From Odontesthes bonariensis (lineage: Eukaryota > Chordata > Actinopteri > Atheriniformes > Atherinopsidae), in the NCBI RefSeq assembly GCF_027942865.1, contig NC_134515.1, positions 37,707,941 to 37,771,940 on the forward strand: a DNA stretch of 64,000 bases, read 5' to 3'. The position numbers were made by a program, and so were the translations under genes. Under the pieces are notes generated by a model. The model was not told the origin of the DNA. It was given only the letters and a program-made list of their open reading frames with translations, and searched no databases. How positions within the stretch are numbered: the stretch's first letter is position 1; each line of letters begins with the position of its first letter. Below, piece after piece: positions 35,598 to 49,200 of the stretch.

Positions 35598-36529
35598 GTA
35601 ATGGAGAACAGAGCTTTCCTCTCTGAACCCATCGAGAAATGCGTGGAGTGCTTTTATACTGGGAACGCTGGGTCCAGGTGTTCTCAATATATGACTCGAC
35701 CACTCTACTGGGCACCTCGTACAAAACTTAAAGACAAAGAGCCAGCCCAGCAACCAAAAAGGGGGGGCTGGGACACTTTATTCATTTATGTAATTAGTTA
35801 TTTACTTATTCATTCATTCTTTGATTTTCCAAACCAAACAATAATAAAATTCTAGTGAAGGCTTGTTAGGTGGTTTTTCAGTACGGCCCAGTGCACATCT
35901 GGATTAGCACTTTTACTTAATGTGACCACAAAGTGTGGTCAGCGATTAGATCTCAAGGCGTAATGAATTTGTACTTCTACAAACAGATGCAAGTTGCACA
36001 AAGCCAGATGTATTTATCTTTTTTTTTCCATATTAGTCAAACAACCAAGTAGCATGACAAATATCAGAAACATAGCTTTGAAAAAAGAAAGCTGTTTACG
36101 TTGTCTCATCACACTTCATCATCTTTTTTATTTTCAGCTGTATGGGTGTTGAATCAAACCTTTATTCTGACCGTTTGTGAAACACATAATTAAAATGACA
36201 AACCTGTTTTCCAAAGGTCTGCACTTACACTGGGTCTTCTAACCACGTCCAGGCAGAGTAAAAACACATTTACCTCACTACAATAAGACATAAGCATTGA
36301 CTAATTTAACAGTGATGAAATGCTTTAACCCTGGTTCTGAATTCTGATTAAAAGTAAACTAAAATACCAAAATAAACAGTCATATTGTAATTACATTGAA
36401 TATATTAATGCATTACATAATGTTTGGTGCACAATAGATATTCAGATATATGACAACATGTCTTTCATCGCAGACAACAGCAACAAAGCAGTTTAGTAAA
36501 TGAAACATCCTCTGACATGCTGAGGCAAC
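35311..36529. other. Intergenic, CA repeat and nothing else recognised
   Basis: (GT)n at about 35530-35595 with an interrupted start. Otherwise AT-rich sequence. Confidence 0.5.
35536..35596 (+). repeat. (GT)n microsatellite, imperfect
   Basis: GTGTGG-type interruptions at the left, then pure GT. Confidence 0.95.
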
Positions 36530-36850
36530 AATCTAACAGTGAAGACCATTTCTAGGACTAAACAAGGTGAGGCTGCGTTTCAGTTTTATGCTCCTAACAT
36601 CTGGAACAGTCTTCCAGAAGATGTGAGACAGGCCTCAACTCTGACAATGTTTAAATCCAGGCTGAAAACAGTTCTATTTAGCTGTGCATATGACACCTGA
36701 AAGTGTTTTATCTGCACTCTTCACTTTTAAATTAATTAATTTTTTTTTTAATGATTTTATTGCCTTCTTGTGATTTTATGTAGCTGTAAAGCACTTTGAA
36801 TTACCTTGTGTACGAATTGTGCTCTACAAATAAAATTGCCTTGCCTTCTA
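36530..36850 (+). mobile_element. L2/CR1-type LINE 3' end
   Basis: The + strand reads RTKQGEAAFQFYAPNIWNSL, PEDVRQASTLTMF and KSRLKTVLFSCAYDT, the end of ORF2, followed by a 3' UTR with GTAAAGCACTTTGAATTACC and the tail AATAAAATTGCCTTGCC. Confidence 0.85.
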
Positions 36851-37120
36851 TATTCCAAAATGCACCTCTGTTCCTTTTGTGGCTGCGTGTTGGTTAACGG
36901 TTTTACTATCACGTGTTGTTCTGGATTACTAATGATTATCTCCCACATAATAAAATAAGTTATTATATCAAGTGACAGTAAGTGCAAACATTATCAAGAG
37001 TGCAGACTCAGTCTTTAGATTACTTTTTATATCTTACAGAAACTTTCCAAACTGACAGTTTGTTACAATGTGCCTCTTATTTTAAAATGGGCAAAGGCAG
37101 TTTATTACAGGAGGGGGGGG

Positions 37121-37210
37121 TTAAGATCTGAAGTCCTTTTTACTGTAGGGCTTGTTTCTCAAGATGCAATCCATCTCAGTGACAATGGGCAGTGATAACT
37201 TTGGGAGAAC
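37121..37210 (-). CDS. kcnab2: kcnab2 last coding exon
   Basis: Encodes [20 protein letters not shown] and PYSKKDFRS, then TAA. The 3' UTR runs toward lower coordinates; no single poly(A) signal stands out. Confidence 0.93.
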   Translation of the reverse strand, partial: VLPKLSLPIVTEMDCILRNKPYSKKDFRS

Positions 37211-40200
37211 CTATGGAAGGAGAAAAGAGGAAGCATCAGAGTTATTTATCAGATTATTTGTTAGTCTCAGCTACAGAGAAATGTAGACATTTCTGTTTTT
37301 ACATAGAATAATGTTGTTTTTTTAGTTAGTCCTATTTTCCAAACCCAACAACGATAGGTTTGTCAGGTAAAAAGGGAAATGCTTTTTCAGTGTGGCACAT
37401 CTTTATATCCACTTTTACAAGAATGAGGCTCAGATCATAGGAGGGCTTTTACATCTGTGCTTAGACGTAGATAATGCATGCATGTTAATACCTTGTGTTA
37501 ATAGCCTCACAGTCACTTCATTTCGCATAATTCAATTTGATTTTTTAAATAAAGGCAAGTAACATAAAACAGGTTTCAGCCAGTGAGTTCTAAAAGGGAC
37601 AATAAAAGGTAGGGTGGGTGAATATTATGGATATGAACAAAAAAAACCAGTAGCACAATGAATGAAAGTTCCTTAGTAAAACGTGCAAAAAGTAAGCACC
37701 AGAGCAACACACAGCAAAACATTTATTGCGAGTATAATACAAGATCATTTGTAAGCATACAAGGGCTAGAAGACAGCCCTGACTCACAAACTCATTTTAA
37801 TTTCACTGATATCTCATTGAATAAATTAAAAAAAGATAGTTGAAAACAGATCAGTTTCAAATCAATATCTCCTAATATCTTACACGCTCTGTAACAAACT
37901 CAGTTACAAAAAAAGCAATTTATTACCATTAATCTCTTTGGTTTAGCACTTCCAATGGTCTCTAACAGCATTCAAGTCGTCTGGTGACAGACTTCAGTGT
38001 TTGGCCTATCTAATCCCAGCATCTATACCCAGACCTTTTTTTACTCTGGTCAAGAAGAATGAGAAGGATTTCAACCACTGATCTGTTTTACCACTACCCC
38101 TTGTAAATTCAATGAGCTTAATTAAGGTGGCTATCCTTCCCAAATTTCTTTATATCCTCCATCTAATCCAGTATTCCACCAAAAAGCATTCTATGACAAG
38201 TTGGACAAGTGTGTATCCTGACTAGAATCTGGAACACAATCCCTTAATCTCCATTGAACGATGGTGAGCTGGTGCAACTTTTGGACAACTGATAACTGCA
38301 GAAACTGTATTGGGTGATTATGTATGCGACTCCCAGCTGCCCAGGTACACCTGCACACCTATGCTCCAAACTCCCCCTCCTTTGGCAGTCTGTGGGAACA
38401 AACACTATTCTATCTTCCTTGCTGAGATTAGGAGGTCAAGTTTAAAAATAATATCATTAGCCTAAATATGGGCCTTTTATCCAGGACTGCCATAATAATG
38501 GTATCATTACTGGAAAGAGCAGCACCTGCTTTAATCAAACATCCCTTTGTTTATCAGCTAATGATCCCGATCTGTGAATATCTAACTTGAAAGATTCCAT
38601 TGCTCTCTGAAATAATGATATTCTTTTGTAAACCCATGGGCACAGTTCACAGAACCGAATGCAGTAATTTGCTTAAATGAGGGTAAACGATAAACTGAAG
38701 CACCAGATTTCCACAGCCCGCTATTTTCAATCTTTTTTTTTTTATTTGCAACTAGCACTAGATTGCAGTTATGGAATAATTTAGAAAAGCGCTTTTACTT
38801 TGTTTTCTGTCGGGTTTCTGACCTGTATTGCTCTGATATTCTCAATCAGCTGATCAGTTCTTGAAGCTCCAAGCAGCACAGAGTTCACCCCTTCATTTCT
38901 CAGGCACCAGGCTGTGGGAAAGAACGATTCAAATGGAAATGCGGAGCTTTACTCATCATTGTCAGTAATTCATCTGGACCATAACATTGGCTTAGGAATA
39001 AAAGACTGTTGCATATGTTTTGCATGAATTTCTTCTTTGAATAGCTTTTCTTCTCAACAAAAAAAGACAAATAAAAAAACTTCACTTTTTAAAGGTGATA
39101 TTAGAAGAAGACACAAAATACATTTCCTTATATCTAAAATATTCTAACAACAATATTACTGGGCATGTATTGTTGTAATGTTTTAAATACTTGAACGCAG
39201 TTTTTCTAGAGAAGATAATTGTTTTGTATATGTGATTATCGTCCATCGACTCTTTTGGGCTTTCACATGCGCGAGCCTACAACCAGCCGGTGAGTGACAT
39301 GCTGTTTATAAAGTTGTTTTGTAACGTCCCCATGCCAGTAATGTGAGAACCATGCATATGGTTTTGATGGTAAGGCTTATGACTTTATTGTCGGATGGTT
39401 TATAAAGTGGTGTGACGTTTCTGCAGTGTGCAAGTTGTTGTTTTACGTGGAAGGGTTAGCGCTTGCCCCTTAGCCACCACGTATTAGCCTCGCATGACAT
39501 GCTGTGCGGACAGAGCGATCTCCACACAGGGAGCGCAGATACGCACCTCTCTGTGTCCTACTATCATTATTTGACAACCTCTAGCAATGGAAACACGCTT
39601 CAAATGCCCCGGAGTTCCCCTTTAAATAAACTTTTAAATAGTTAGCATAAATTTACTCATCAATTTTATGTGCTGTAATCTGTAATACTAACCATTTCTA
39701 TAAAAAAAAGCTCAGTATTTGAGATTTGGTACCCCAGTGGAAAAAAATCATGAACACTTATATTATATTTTGATGGGCTTACAGTCAAAGCAACATATTC
39801 AATGTTTACTTTACCAATAGCCAGTTGGGGGAGAGTGCAGTCCAGTCGCTCAGCAACCGCCTGCAACTCTTTCAGCTTCACCTGCTGACGATGCCCCTCC
39901 TCACTCAGGATCTTCTCTTTTATCCAGTGATAACCCTGTGGACAGCACATACAGTGTTATTCAATTCAATTCATTTTTATTTATATAGCGCCAAATACAA
40001 CAAATGTCATCTCAAGGCACTTAGATAATAAAGTCCAATTCAAGCCAATTGGAATTCAATTCATTGTAATCATAATTATTCATAAAATAATAAGTGTTAT
40101 GGGCTTTTAAATGTAGGAAGTCAATAGAAATTAGTGGGAAAAAAAAGAAGCTTTTTGTCACAGTATGTACTAGTGAAGCGCAGTCAGATTTACTTCTCTA

Positions 40201-43200
40201 GGTTCTAAAAGTCATGGGTAACAACATTTTCTGTGTCCTGCTGAATTAAAGAATATGTCCAGAATCAACTCTAAAGTCCTCTGAAACTCCAGATGCTTCA
40301 TCTTTTGTGTGGAGCTTTTTAAATGCCCTCTAAGGGTTTGATCTTTTAGTTGGACCCACTGGCACGTATCGTCTGGCTTCCTGTAGAGGATCTATTTATC
40401 ACTATTATTTATCATTATTACAGTTTTTCCCCCCACAGGACTACTACACTTAGATCTGTGGGTTCAGTTTCAGTGTCCTGTCTGGAGGGAGGGTGTATAA
40501 CTTGACCAATGAGTGGTCAATATCTGTTTTGGTTTTCCCTGATCTGCTCTGGTGTTTGATTCATTCACATCCACCAAAATCTTGTTCATGCTAGTCTTAA
40601 GGCCCACTTACATCGGTTGTCATCTTGACGGGTAACTTTGTTAGGATGGCCTGAATTAAACAGGCTTGAGGCAGAGATTCAGTGCAGACTTGCCGTGCCA
40701 AGGCTTCTGAGCGCTAATGACGTAAAAGTCAGATGAAATGTAACATGGCCGTTCAGACTGAGGTCTCCAATGTAGGACCACATATGAAAGTGGCCTGGGT
40801 TTCATTTTAAAAAATCGGATTTGTGTTGTTCAGACTGTCCTAAAAAAAAATCAGATATGGATCACAAATGGGCAAAAAAGTCGGATTTGGGCTTTTAATG
40901 AATCATTTCACGAGATGATCTATGTATTTCTTCCACAGAACAGGCCTCCAGGGCCAGCCGAGAGGCAGCTGTCCAAGCACATCAATTTCCAAACATCAAT
41001 AAAAATACATTAATCTCTGTTCGAGAAATAATTTTATACTTCGTGTTATGATATTAAAATGCACTTTAATAAATGTAAAGTGCTTCTGGTCAAAGTAATG
41101 AAGACCTTAATTACAAAGTTCAGCTCTGGTCCAAACTGATAGGAATACAACAACCAGATGCACATGCTAATTTTGTGTGGGCACGGCACACTATTTCTTT
41201 ATGGAAACACACATTTACTGTCTGCCTCTGACTGACTATGACAATGACAGCTTGCTGACAAAAAGATAAAAGATTGATTAGTTGATCGGCGATCATTGAA
41301 AAATATTAAACTATTTTGATTATTTGAGGAAATCAGGATTTTCAGAAATTTTGGTCCAACACAGCCTCTATAGTAAAATGTAATGCCATCCCTTCATGTT
41401 GTCTTAGATACAGGCTTATCAACATGAATTTACCGGAAGTTTCTGGAGTCGTTCTGAATACGCTGTAGCCCCCATACAACAGAGTAAACAAGCTACGGCC
41501 GGCAATTCTGAAGGATTTAAATGGCTTGTTTTATAAAGTGTACCCACACTGAAAAAAAAGTTCAATATATATTCCTTTCCACATCCGTTTATGTGATATA
41601 AAGTTGCCCAAAGTAAGTTTCAGCACTGTTACTCCCACAGCCAATGCACTATTACCTCCTGGGGCTTTCTTCATCTATACACTGCTTCATTAGCTTGTTT
41701 GTGTCCTGTAACGTACAGGAGAGGCTTCCTGGATCTACATTGTGTCTGTCTGGCGTTGCATTAGGTTTTTAATTATTAAGTCTGTTCAATGTCTACATTG
41801 ACTTTGTTACTGCATCAGAAAACAACCAAAGACAAATTAAATAGATGCAGACAACGTTTTTACTTACTTCTCAAGATGCACAAAACATAAAAAAAAAACT
41901 TTAACTTTGAAGTCATGTGACCTGATTAAGAAACAGATTGTAGCTTATTAAAGCAGAGGAAAATAAAAGTAGTGGTGAATTTTGACCAAACTGAAGTGGG
42001 AGAAGTCAAAGTGTTACCTTTAGGGAAGCACGTGTATAAGGGGGGATCCCATTGTCATATTTCCCTGAGATGATGCCACATGCCAGTGGAGACCATGTCA
42101 TAGCCCCAATGCCTGGATTTTCAAAACAAACTTTGTAATGGTCCCATCTTACACATAGAATTATTAATGTTTAGTGACAGTTTTATAATATAGGAAACCA
42201 GGAAGCTGTCAATATGGGAATGGACTGGGACAGTTTAAACATAACTGGAACTATATTGTATAATGTAACCAAACTTAACATTATATAGCTACACACCACT
42301 GGTATTTTCTGACAAAGACATCACAGGGGCTCGTTTTTTCAACTAATGACAGAGTTAATTGTTCATTGATTTAATGATTGGGTTAGGTTTCATCATCTAC
42401 TATAACAGATGCTTACCTATTTTGTGGAAGAGTTCAGGTAGTTGCACTTCAACCTTCTCCCTTTGGAACATGTGGTACTCTGCCTGTTCACAGATAGGTG
42501 GGATCTGGTTGAACTGTCGAGCTACAGAGTATGCTTCCTAAAGAAAGCACCATGGAAATTGTGTTACCAGTTAGGCTGTAATAGCTTGCTATTTGAACCA
42601 AATAAATGGACCATAGGGCCATAAATAAACAGAATCATCACAAACAACTACTTCAGTCACAGGTGCCTGATCAATTGTGTCAGTGGAGCAACTACATCCC
42701 CATGATTAAAAAATGTCACATCAAAAAACGAATATTTACCTTCTCAATGGCACACAACAACTCTAAATCAATGGCAAAACTAAAAATAGACCTGGCAGCC
42801 CTAAAGCATGTGGCCTCATCAGTGTGCACAGTCACCACCATGCACAAGTTGTTACCTGGGGCACAAAACCAACAAAATTATCTACACTATCAAGAGCCTT
42901 GAGAGGGGAATGAACAGGTTCCTCCAAAAATGTTTGGGGCTTTCTTGGAGGAAGTACAGGTAGCCAAGGCACAGGGGTGCCACTGTCTTCAGAAATGGTA
43001 GGTTTGATAGCAATTCATTTTACTAAGACAGGGCGTGGGGAAAAGCAAAACAGGTGATCATACATGCATTAGATGAGTAGGGGCAAGCCTGTTAGGTAGT
43101 TGCAATGCAGCAGCGAAGTTCAGAAAAGTTTGGAGGAGGGAGTAGAGCCAAAGTCTCTTGGGACTTGCTGTGAGAATAGAATTCTATCAAAGTTTTATAT

Positions 43201-46200
43201 AATATTCCACCAAGCTTATCTAACAGTTTCTAAATGAGGAAGATGCAGCTTGCCTTTGCCTGAAGAAAGGGACCCTTGTACACATTGTTAGCAGCTAATC
43301 AAAAGTGCTGGGCCATCTGTTCAATGGCCATGATGTCTTGTGAAACCCAATACTTGGGAAATGCTAACAGCAGGACGCAGAGGCACCTCCTTTGGCTTGC
43401 CAACAACCCTACAATACTTAGAGCTGGAGGCGGACAAAGAAAATCCTTTGGTTTATAAATATTTTTAAAATAATACTAAGGTTTGACATAAACCTGTAGA
43501 AGTGGTATTCTTTTAGAAGTCACAGTTTCTCTGAAATGGAAAGGCTGCTCAATTTCTCCATTGATAAAATAAATTCACAACTCTACAACATAAAAATTCA
43601 TGTAGAATATAGCATATACTTTGTTGTCTCCAGTAGTAGATCAACCCTCATCTTACTTTGAAGCTCCCAGATCAAGGAAGTGACGTCGACGCAGCTTTAG
43701 CAGCAGAGAAGCTATTAGGCTTGTGTTGATAATAATAAACTCCTGGACTAAGAACAAACTTCCAAATGCATCGTTTTGTGAGTACAGACCATATTTACTA
43801 CCATAAAGCGGCGGCGTGATCATTTTCGCAGCGACCCCTCGAGAGGAAAAACTGTGTAAAACAGTGTAATTTTAGTGTATTATTGTATTTATATCGTTAA
43901 GTTATGTGTCTGAAATCTACAAACTACACTCAAGAGGGCGCTAAACTGCAACACTCAGATGCAGTATCACAAGTCTACCAACGGAGTCTACTTATGGGAC
44001 TTAAACACTGCCCAACGGCGTTACCAACGGAGACAAAGGACGCGCTACAGTCTACCAGCCTGCTTCGCAAATTCCCGAGCTCGCCTGAAGACAAGGCCCG
44101 GGTGAGGAGGCGCCGAAAGCGGTGTGAGAGAAGACGGAAGAGGGGCAAGAGAGCCGGTGTCCGTGCTAGGCTGATGGCTAATGCTAGCCGACCGGCTATC
44201 CCGTCCATCCTGCTCTCTAACGTCCGCTCATTTGAAAATAAACTGGACTACATCAAACTACAACGGACTACTCAACGGGACACTAGGGACTGCTGTGTGA
44301 ATGTTTTCACAGAAACATGGCTCAGCGACCGCGTCCCGGAGGCGGCCATTCAGCTAGACGGACTAGCCTCGCATCGAGCCGACAGAGACCCGCTGTGCGG
44401 TAAGACACGAGGCGGGGGACTGTGTGTTTACATCAACACGGACTGGTCCAACAACTCTATAGTCTCCAAGTCCTGTTCATCGCTGGTGGAATACGCGGTC
44501 GTGAGATGTAGACCATTCTACTTACGGAGAGAGATCTCCTCCCTGCACATTGTAGCTGTGTACATTCCTCCCAGCGCTAACGCTAAGGAAGCGCTAACCG
44601 CACTGTACAGGGTCATCAGTGATCTCCAAAACAAACATCCAGAAGGACTGCTTATTGTCGCCGGAGACTTCAATCATGCAAATCTAAAAACAGTGCTTCC
44701 AAAATTCTACCAACATGTGGATTTTACAGCGAGAGGAGCGAACACGCTGGATCTTGTTTACACCACCATACCCGGTGCATATCGTGCCGAGCCCCGCCTC
44801 CACCTGGGATATTCTGACCACATCTCCGTCAAGCTGATCCCAGCATACAGACCGCTGGTCAGACGCTCCAGACCAGTCAACAAACAGGTAAAGACCTGGC
44901 CGGAAGGAGCCATCTCTACCCTCCAGGACTGTTTTGAGTGCACTGACTGGCAAATGTTTAGGGAAGCAGCAACCACCAACGGCTCCACTGACCTAGAGGA
45001 GTACACGGCTTCAGTCACTGGTTTCATCAGTAAGTGCACTGATGACGTCACGGTCATCAAATCCATCACCACGCGCTCTAACCAGAAGCCATGGATGACT
45101 GCTAAGGTGCGTGCACTGCTGAGAGCCAGAGACACAGCATTCAGAACAGGAGAAAAGGAGGCCCTGAGCAGAGCGCGGGCAACACTGGCCCAGGCTACAG
45201 GGATGCAAAGCGAGCGCATGCCCAGAAAATCCAAGGCCACTTCAGAGACAGTGGAGACACACGGCAGCTGTGGCAGGGAATCCAAGCCATCACTAACTTC
45301 AGGACAACAACACCGGCCTGTGACAGTGATGCCTCCCTGCCCGATGCGCTGAACGTGTTCTACAGTCGTTTTGATGCAGAGAATGATGTGGTGGCAAGGA
45401 AAAACACCCCCCCTCCTGGCGAACAAGTGCTATGCCTGACCACAGCTGAAGTGAGAAAGACTCTGCAAAGAGTCAACCCACGTAAGGCTGCTGGCCCAGA
45501 CAACATTCCCGGGAGTGTGCTGAGGGGATGTGCAGACCAACTGGCAGATGTCTTCACGGACATCTTCAACATCTCCCTGAGCAGTGCCATCGTCCCATCG
45601 TGCTTCAAAACCACCACCATCGTCCCTGTGCCCAAGAAGTCGCCTGTGTCATGCCTCAATGATCACCGCCCCATCACACTCACCCCTACCATCATAAAGT
45701 GCTTTGAGAGGCTGATCCTGAAGCACATCAAGAACCATCTGCCTCCCACCCTAGACCCCCTGCAGTTCGCGTACCGAGCCAACCGCTCCACCGACGACGC
45801 TATCAACACCACCCTCCACCTAGCACTCACCCACCTGGACAAAAAAGACACTTACGTCAGAATGCTGTTCATAGACTTCAGTTCAGCATTCAACACTATC
45901 ATCCCACAGCACCTGATTAGGAAGCTGAGCTTGCTTGGCCTGAACACTACCCTCTGCAACTGGATCCTGGACTTTCTTACGGAGAGACCCCAGTCAGTCC
46001 GGATCGGAAACAACACCTCCAGCACCACCACACTGAGCACAGGGGCACCTCAAGGCTGCGTGCTCAGTCCACTGCTGTTCACACTCCTAACCCACGACTG
46101 CACAGCACTACACGACTTGAACCACATAATCAAGTTCGCTGACGATACGACCGTGGTGGGTCTCATCGAAAAGAACGACGAGTCATCATACAGGGAGGAG

Positions 46201-49200
46201 GTGGAAAAGCTGATCACCTGGTGCAAAGCCAACAACCTGTCTCTGAATGTGGACAAAACTAAAGAGATGGTTGTTGACTTCCGCAGAGCACAGAGGGACC
46301 ACGAGCCTCTGCACATCGAAGGCTCCCCGGTGGAGATTGTGGAGAACACCAAATTCCTTGGTGTCCATCTGGCGGAGAACTTCACCTGGTCCCTCAACAC
46401 CGGCTCCACCGTAAAGAAGGCTCAGCAGCGTCTCCACTTCCTGAGAAGGCTGAAGAGAGCCCACCTCCCTCCCACTATTCTCACCACCTTCTACAGAGGG
46501 ACCATAGAGAGCCTCCTGGGTAGCTGCATCACCGCCTGGTTCGGTAACTGCACCCAACTGGACCGCAAAAACCTTCAGCGTGTGGTGAGGATGGCTGAAA
46601 AGATCATTGGAGCCACTCTCCCCTCCGTCTCAGACATCTACACCACACGCTGCATCCGCAAGGCAACCAGGATTCTTAAAGACCCCACCCACCCCTCACA
46701 TAGAGTTTTCTCACCCCTCCCATCTGGCAGAAGGTACCGCAGCATACGGTCTGTCACCACCAGACTACAAAACAGCTTCTTCCCCCAGGCCATACGACTC
46801 CTCAACGCTCAGAGACTGATCTGATCACCTCTGTTGTCTCTTTATTGTTGCTGTTTGTTGCACTGAAAAACTTCTCGATAAACGTTATTTCATTGCACTG
46901 TATACTGTGTATATGGCTGGAATGACAATAAACCCTCTTGAATCTTGAATCTTGAATCTTGAATTTGTACTACGTCAGAAGTTTGGTGTCATGGCATGTG
47001 ATTTTAGTGTGGTAATTTTGGAGATACTGCCAGGGTCCATTAGCGCTTGTACTAAGCTATTCGGAATAACTCAGTAACTCGGCTGATGTTCAGCCAATAT
47101 CGGAAAAACTTGGCTGGATGTCACGGTTCAAATGACCCTAGGGTGAATCTACTCCGAACTATTTCTTTAAGTAGCTTAGAGCGCAAGTTTACTTTTATTT
47201 TATTTTTTTTTCTTCTTCTTCCTCGTCGAATTTCTGTCGTCATCTGGTATAAGTGATACAACTGGCTATGAATTGCGCGCAAAGCAGCATGGGAAGAACC
47301 AGACGCCATTTGATAGACATTCGTAGCGCCCAATAAACGGCTCTAGGCATTCGTAAACCACGCCTCAAATACGAGAAAATGCACACCTAGTTCCCAGACC
47401 ACCATCTCATCGAGATTGTGGACGCGTCAGCCAGGCTAGCGAGAAAGAGGAGGGCGTCTAGTTTGGAAACTTCAAGGCTACATCTCTACTTTTTGCAGAT
47501 GATGTGGTTCTGTTGGTTTATTTCAGCCATGATCTTCAGTGTGCACTTGAGCTGTTCGCAAAAAGAATGTGAAGCGGACGGAATAAAAGTCAGCTCCTTC
47601 AAATCCGAAGCCATGGTTCTTAACTGGAAAAAGGTGGAGTGCTCCCTGCGGGTTGGGGATGAGTCTCTGCCTCAGACAGGAGACAATCTCTCTTTCTCTC
47701 CACTGTCGCCTCAGGCACGCTCAGGACGGGAGATTGGACAGAAAAAAAAAAGTTTCAGTGCAATCTGTTGGTTTCCTTAGCTAGGAAATTGTTTTTGAAT
47801 TGGCTCTATATGAACGAATTGGATTATTTTATGAATAATTATGATTACAATTAATTTAATTCCAATTGGCTTGAATTGGACTTTATTATCTAAGAGCCTT
47901 GAGATGACATTTGTTGTATTTGGCGCTATATAAATAAAAATGAATTGAATTGAATTGAATTAGCTTGGTCATGAATGATGGCAAGTTGGAGCGAGAGATG
48001 GACAGACGGATTGGGGCTTTGTGAGCAGTAATTGAGGATGCTGCTCCGCTTAGTTGAGGGAGCTGAGCCGGAAGGAGAAGCTTTCAGTTTACTGCTCCAT
48101 CTTTGTTCCAACCCTCACCTATGGTCACAGAACTGGGTACTGACTGAAAGAATGAAGTCACGGATACAAGCAGCTGAAATTAGTTTCTTTCGTAGGGTGG
48201 CTGGGCTCAGCCTTAGAGATAAGGTGAGGAACTCTACTATGGGGAAGGAGCTTGAAGTAGAGCCGCTGCTCCTCCACATCTAAAGAAGGGGCAGTTCAGG
48301 CATCTGATAGTGATGCATCCTGGTGGTCTCCCTTTGAAAGTTTTTCTGTCACACCCAACTGTAAGGATGCCTTGGGGCAGACAGAACATGTTGGAGGGTT
48401 TACGTATCCCATCTGGGACCTAACCCTAACTCACAGGACAGGTCTCCTTTTAACTTCATAATAATCCCAAAGCTAGGAACATCCTATCTCAGACAGAAAA
48501 CGTTTGAATGCATTTGTTACTTTTAGGCTGGGCTACTGCAATTCCTTGTTGTCAGGATATCCATGAAACCCTCTGAAAATTCTTAATCCGTACGGTTTAA
48601 TATGACGTCAGCCCACTCTTTGCAATAAAACAGCTTAAATTATTTTGCCCAAGCTTTCCACAAGGTTTAGGAGTGTTTATGGGAGTTTTTGACCATTCTT
48701 CCAGAAGCTCATCTGTGAGGTCAGACACTGATGTTGGACAGAAGGCCTGGCTCACAGTCTCCGCTCTGATTCATCCCAAAGGTGTTCTATCGGGTTGAGG
48801 TCAGGACTCTGTGCAGGCCAGTCAGGTTCTTCCACACCAAACTGGCTCCTCCATGTCTTTATGGAGCTTGCTTTGTGCTCTGGTGCACAGTCATGTTGGA
48901 ACAGGAAGGGGCCGTCCCCAAACTGTTTCCACAAAGTTGGGAGCATGAAATGGTCCAAAATCTCTTGGTATGCTGAAGCATTCAGAGTTCCTTTCACTGG
49001 AACTAAGGGGCCAAGCCCAGCTCCTGAAAACAACCCCATACCATAATCCCACATTAGTAGAGAGGAAATTTCACCACTGGACTTGTTGCACAGGTGGCAT
49101 CCTATCATGGTACCACGCTGGAATTCACTGAGCTCCTGAGAGCGAGCCATTCTTTCACAGATGTTTGTAGAAGCAGTCTGCATGCTGAGGGGGTTGAATT

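Larger units (their letters stand above)
43660..46965 (+). mobile_element. Nearly complete Rex1/Babar-type LINE, one frameshift
   Basis: A 3.3-kb non-LTR retrotransposon antisense to kcnab2. The first frame (43904-45352) has an Arg-rich stretch ([15 protein letters not shown]), then the APE-type endonuclease: [23 protein letters not shown] (catalytic E), [21 protein letters not shown]. The second (45355-46824) has the [54 protein letters not shown], then the post-RT segment. True coding moves from the first to the second frame near 45200, where one base seems lost ([12 protein letters not shown] follows in the second frame). The end is (TTGAATC)n at 46940-46965. All catalytic motifs are present. 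Confidence 0.92.
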
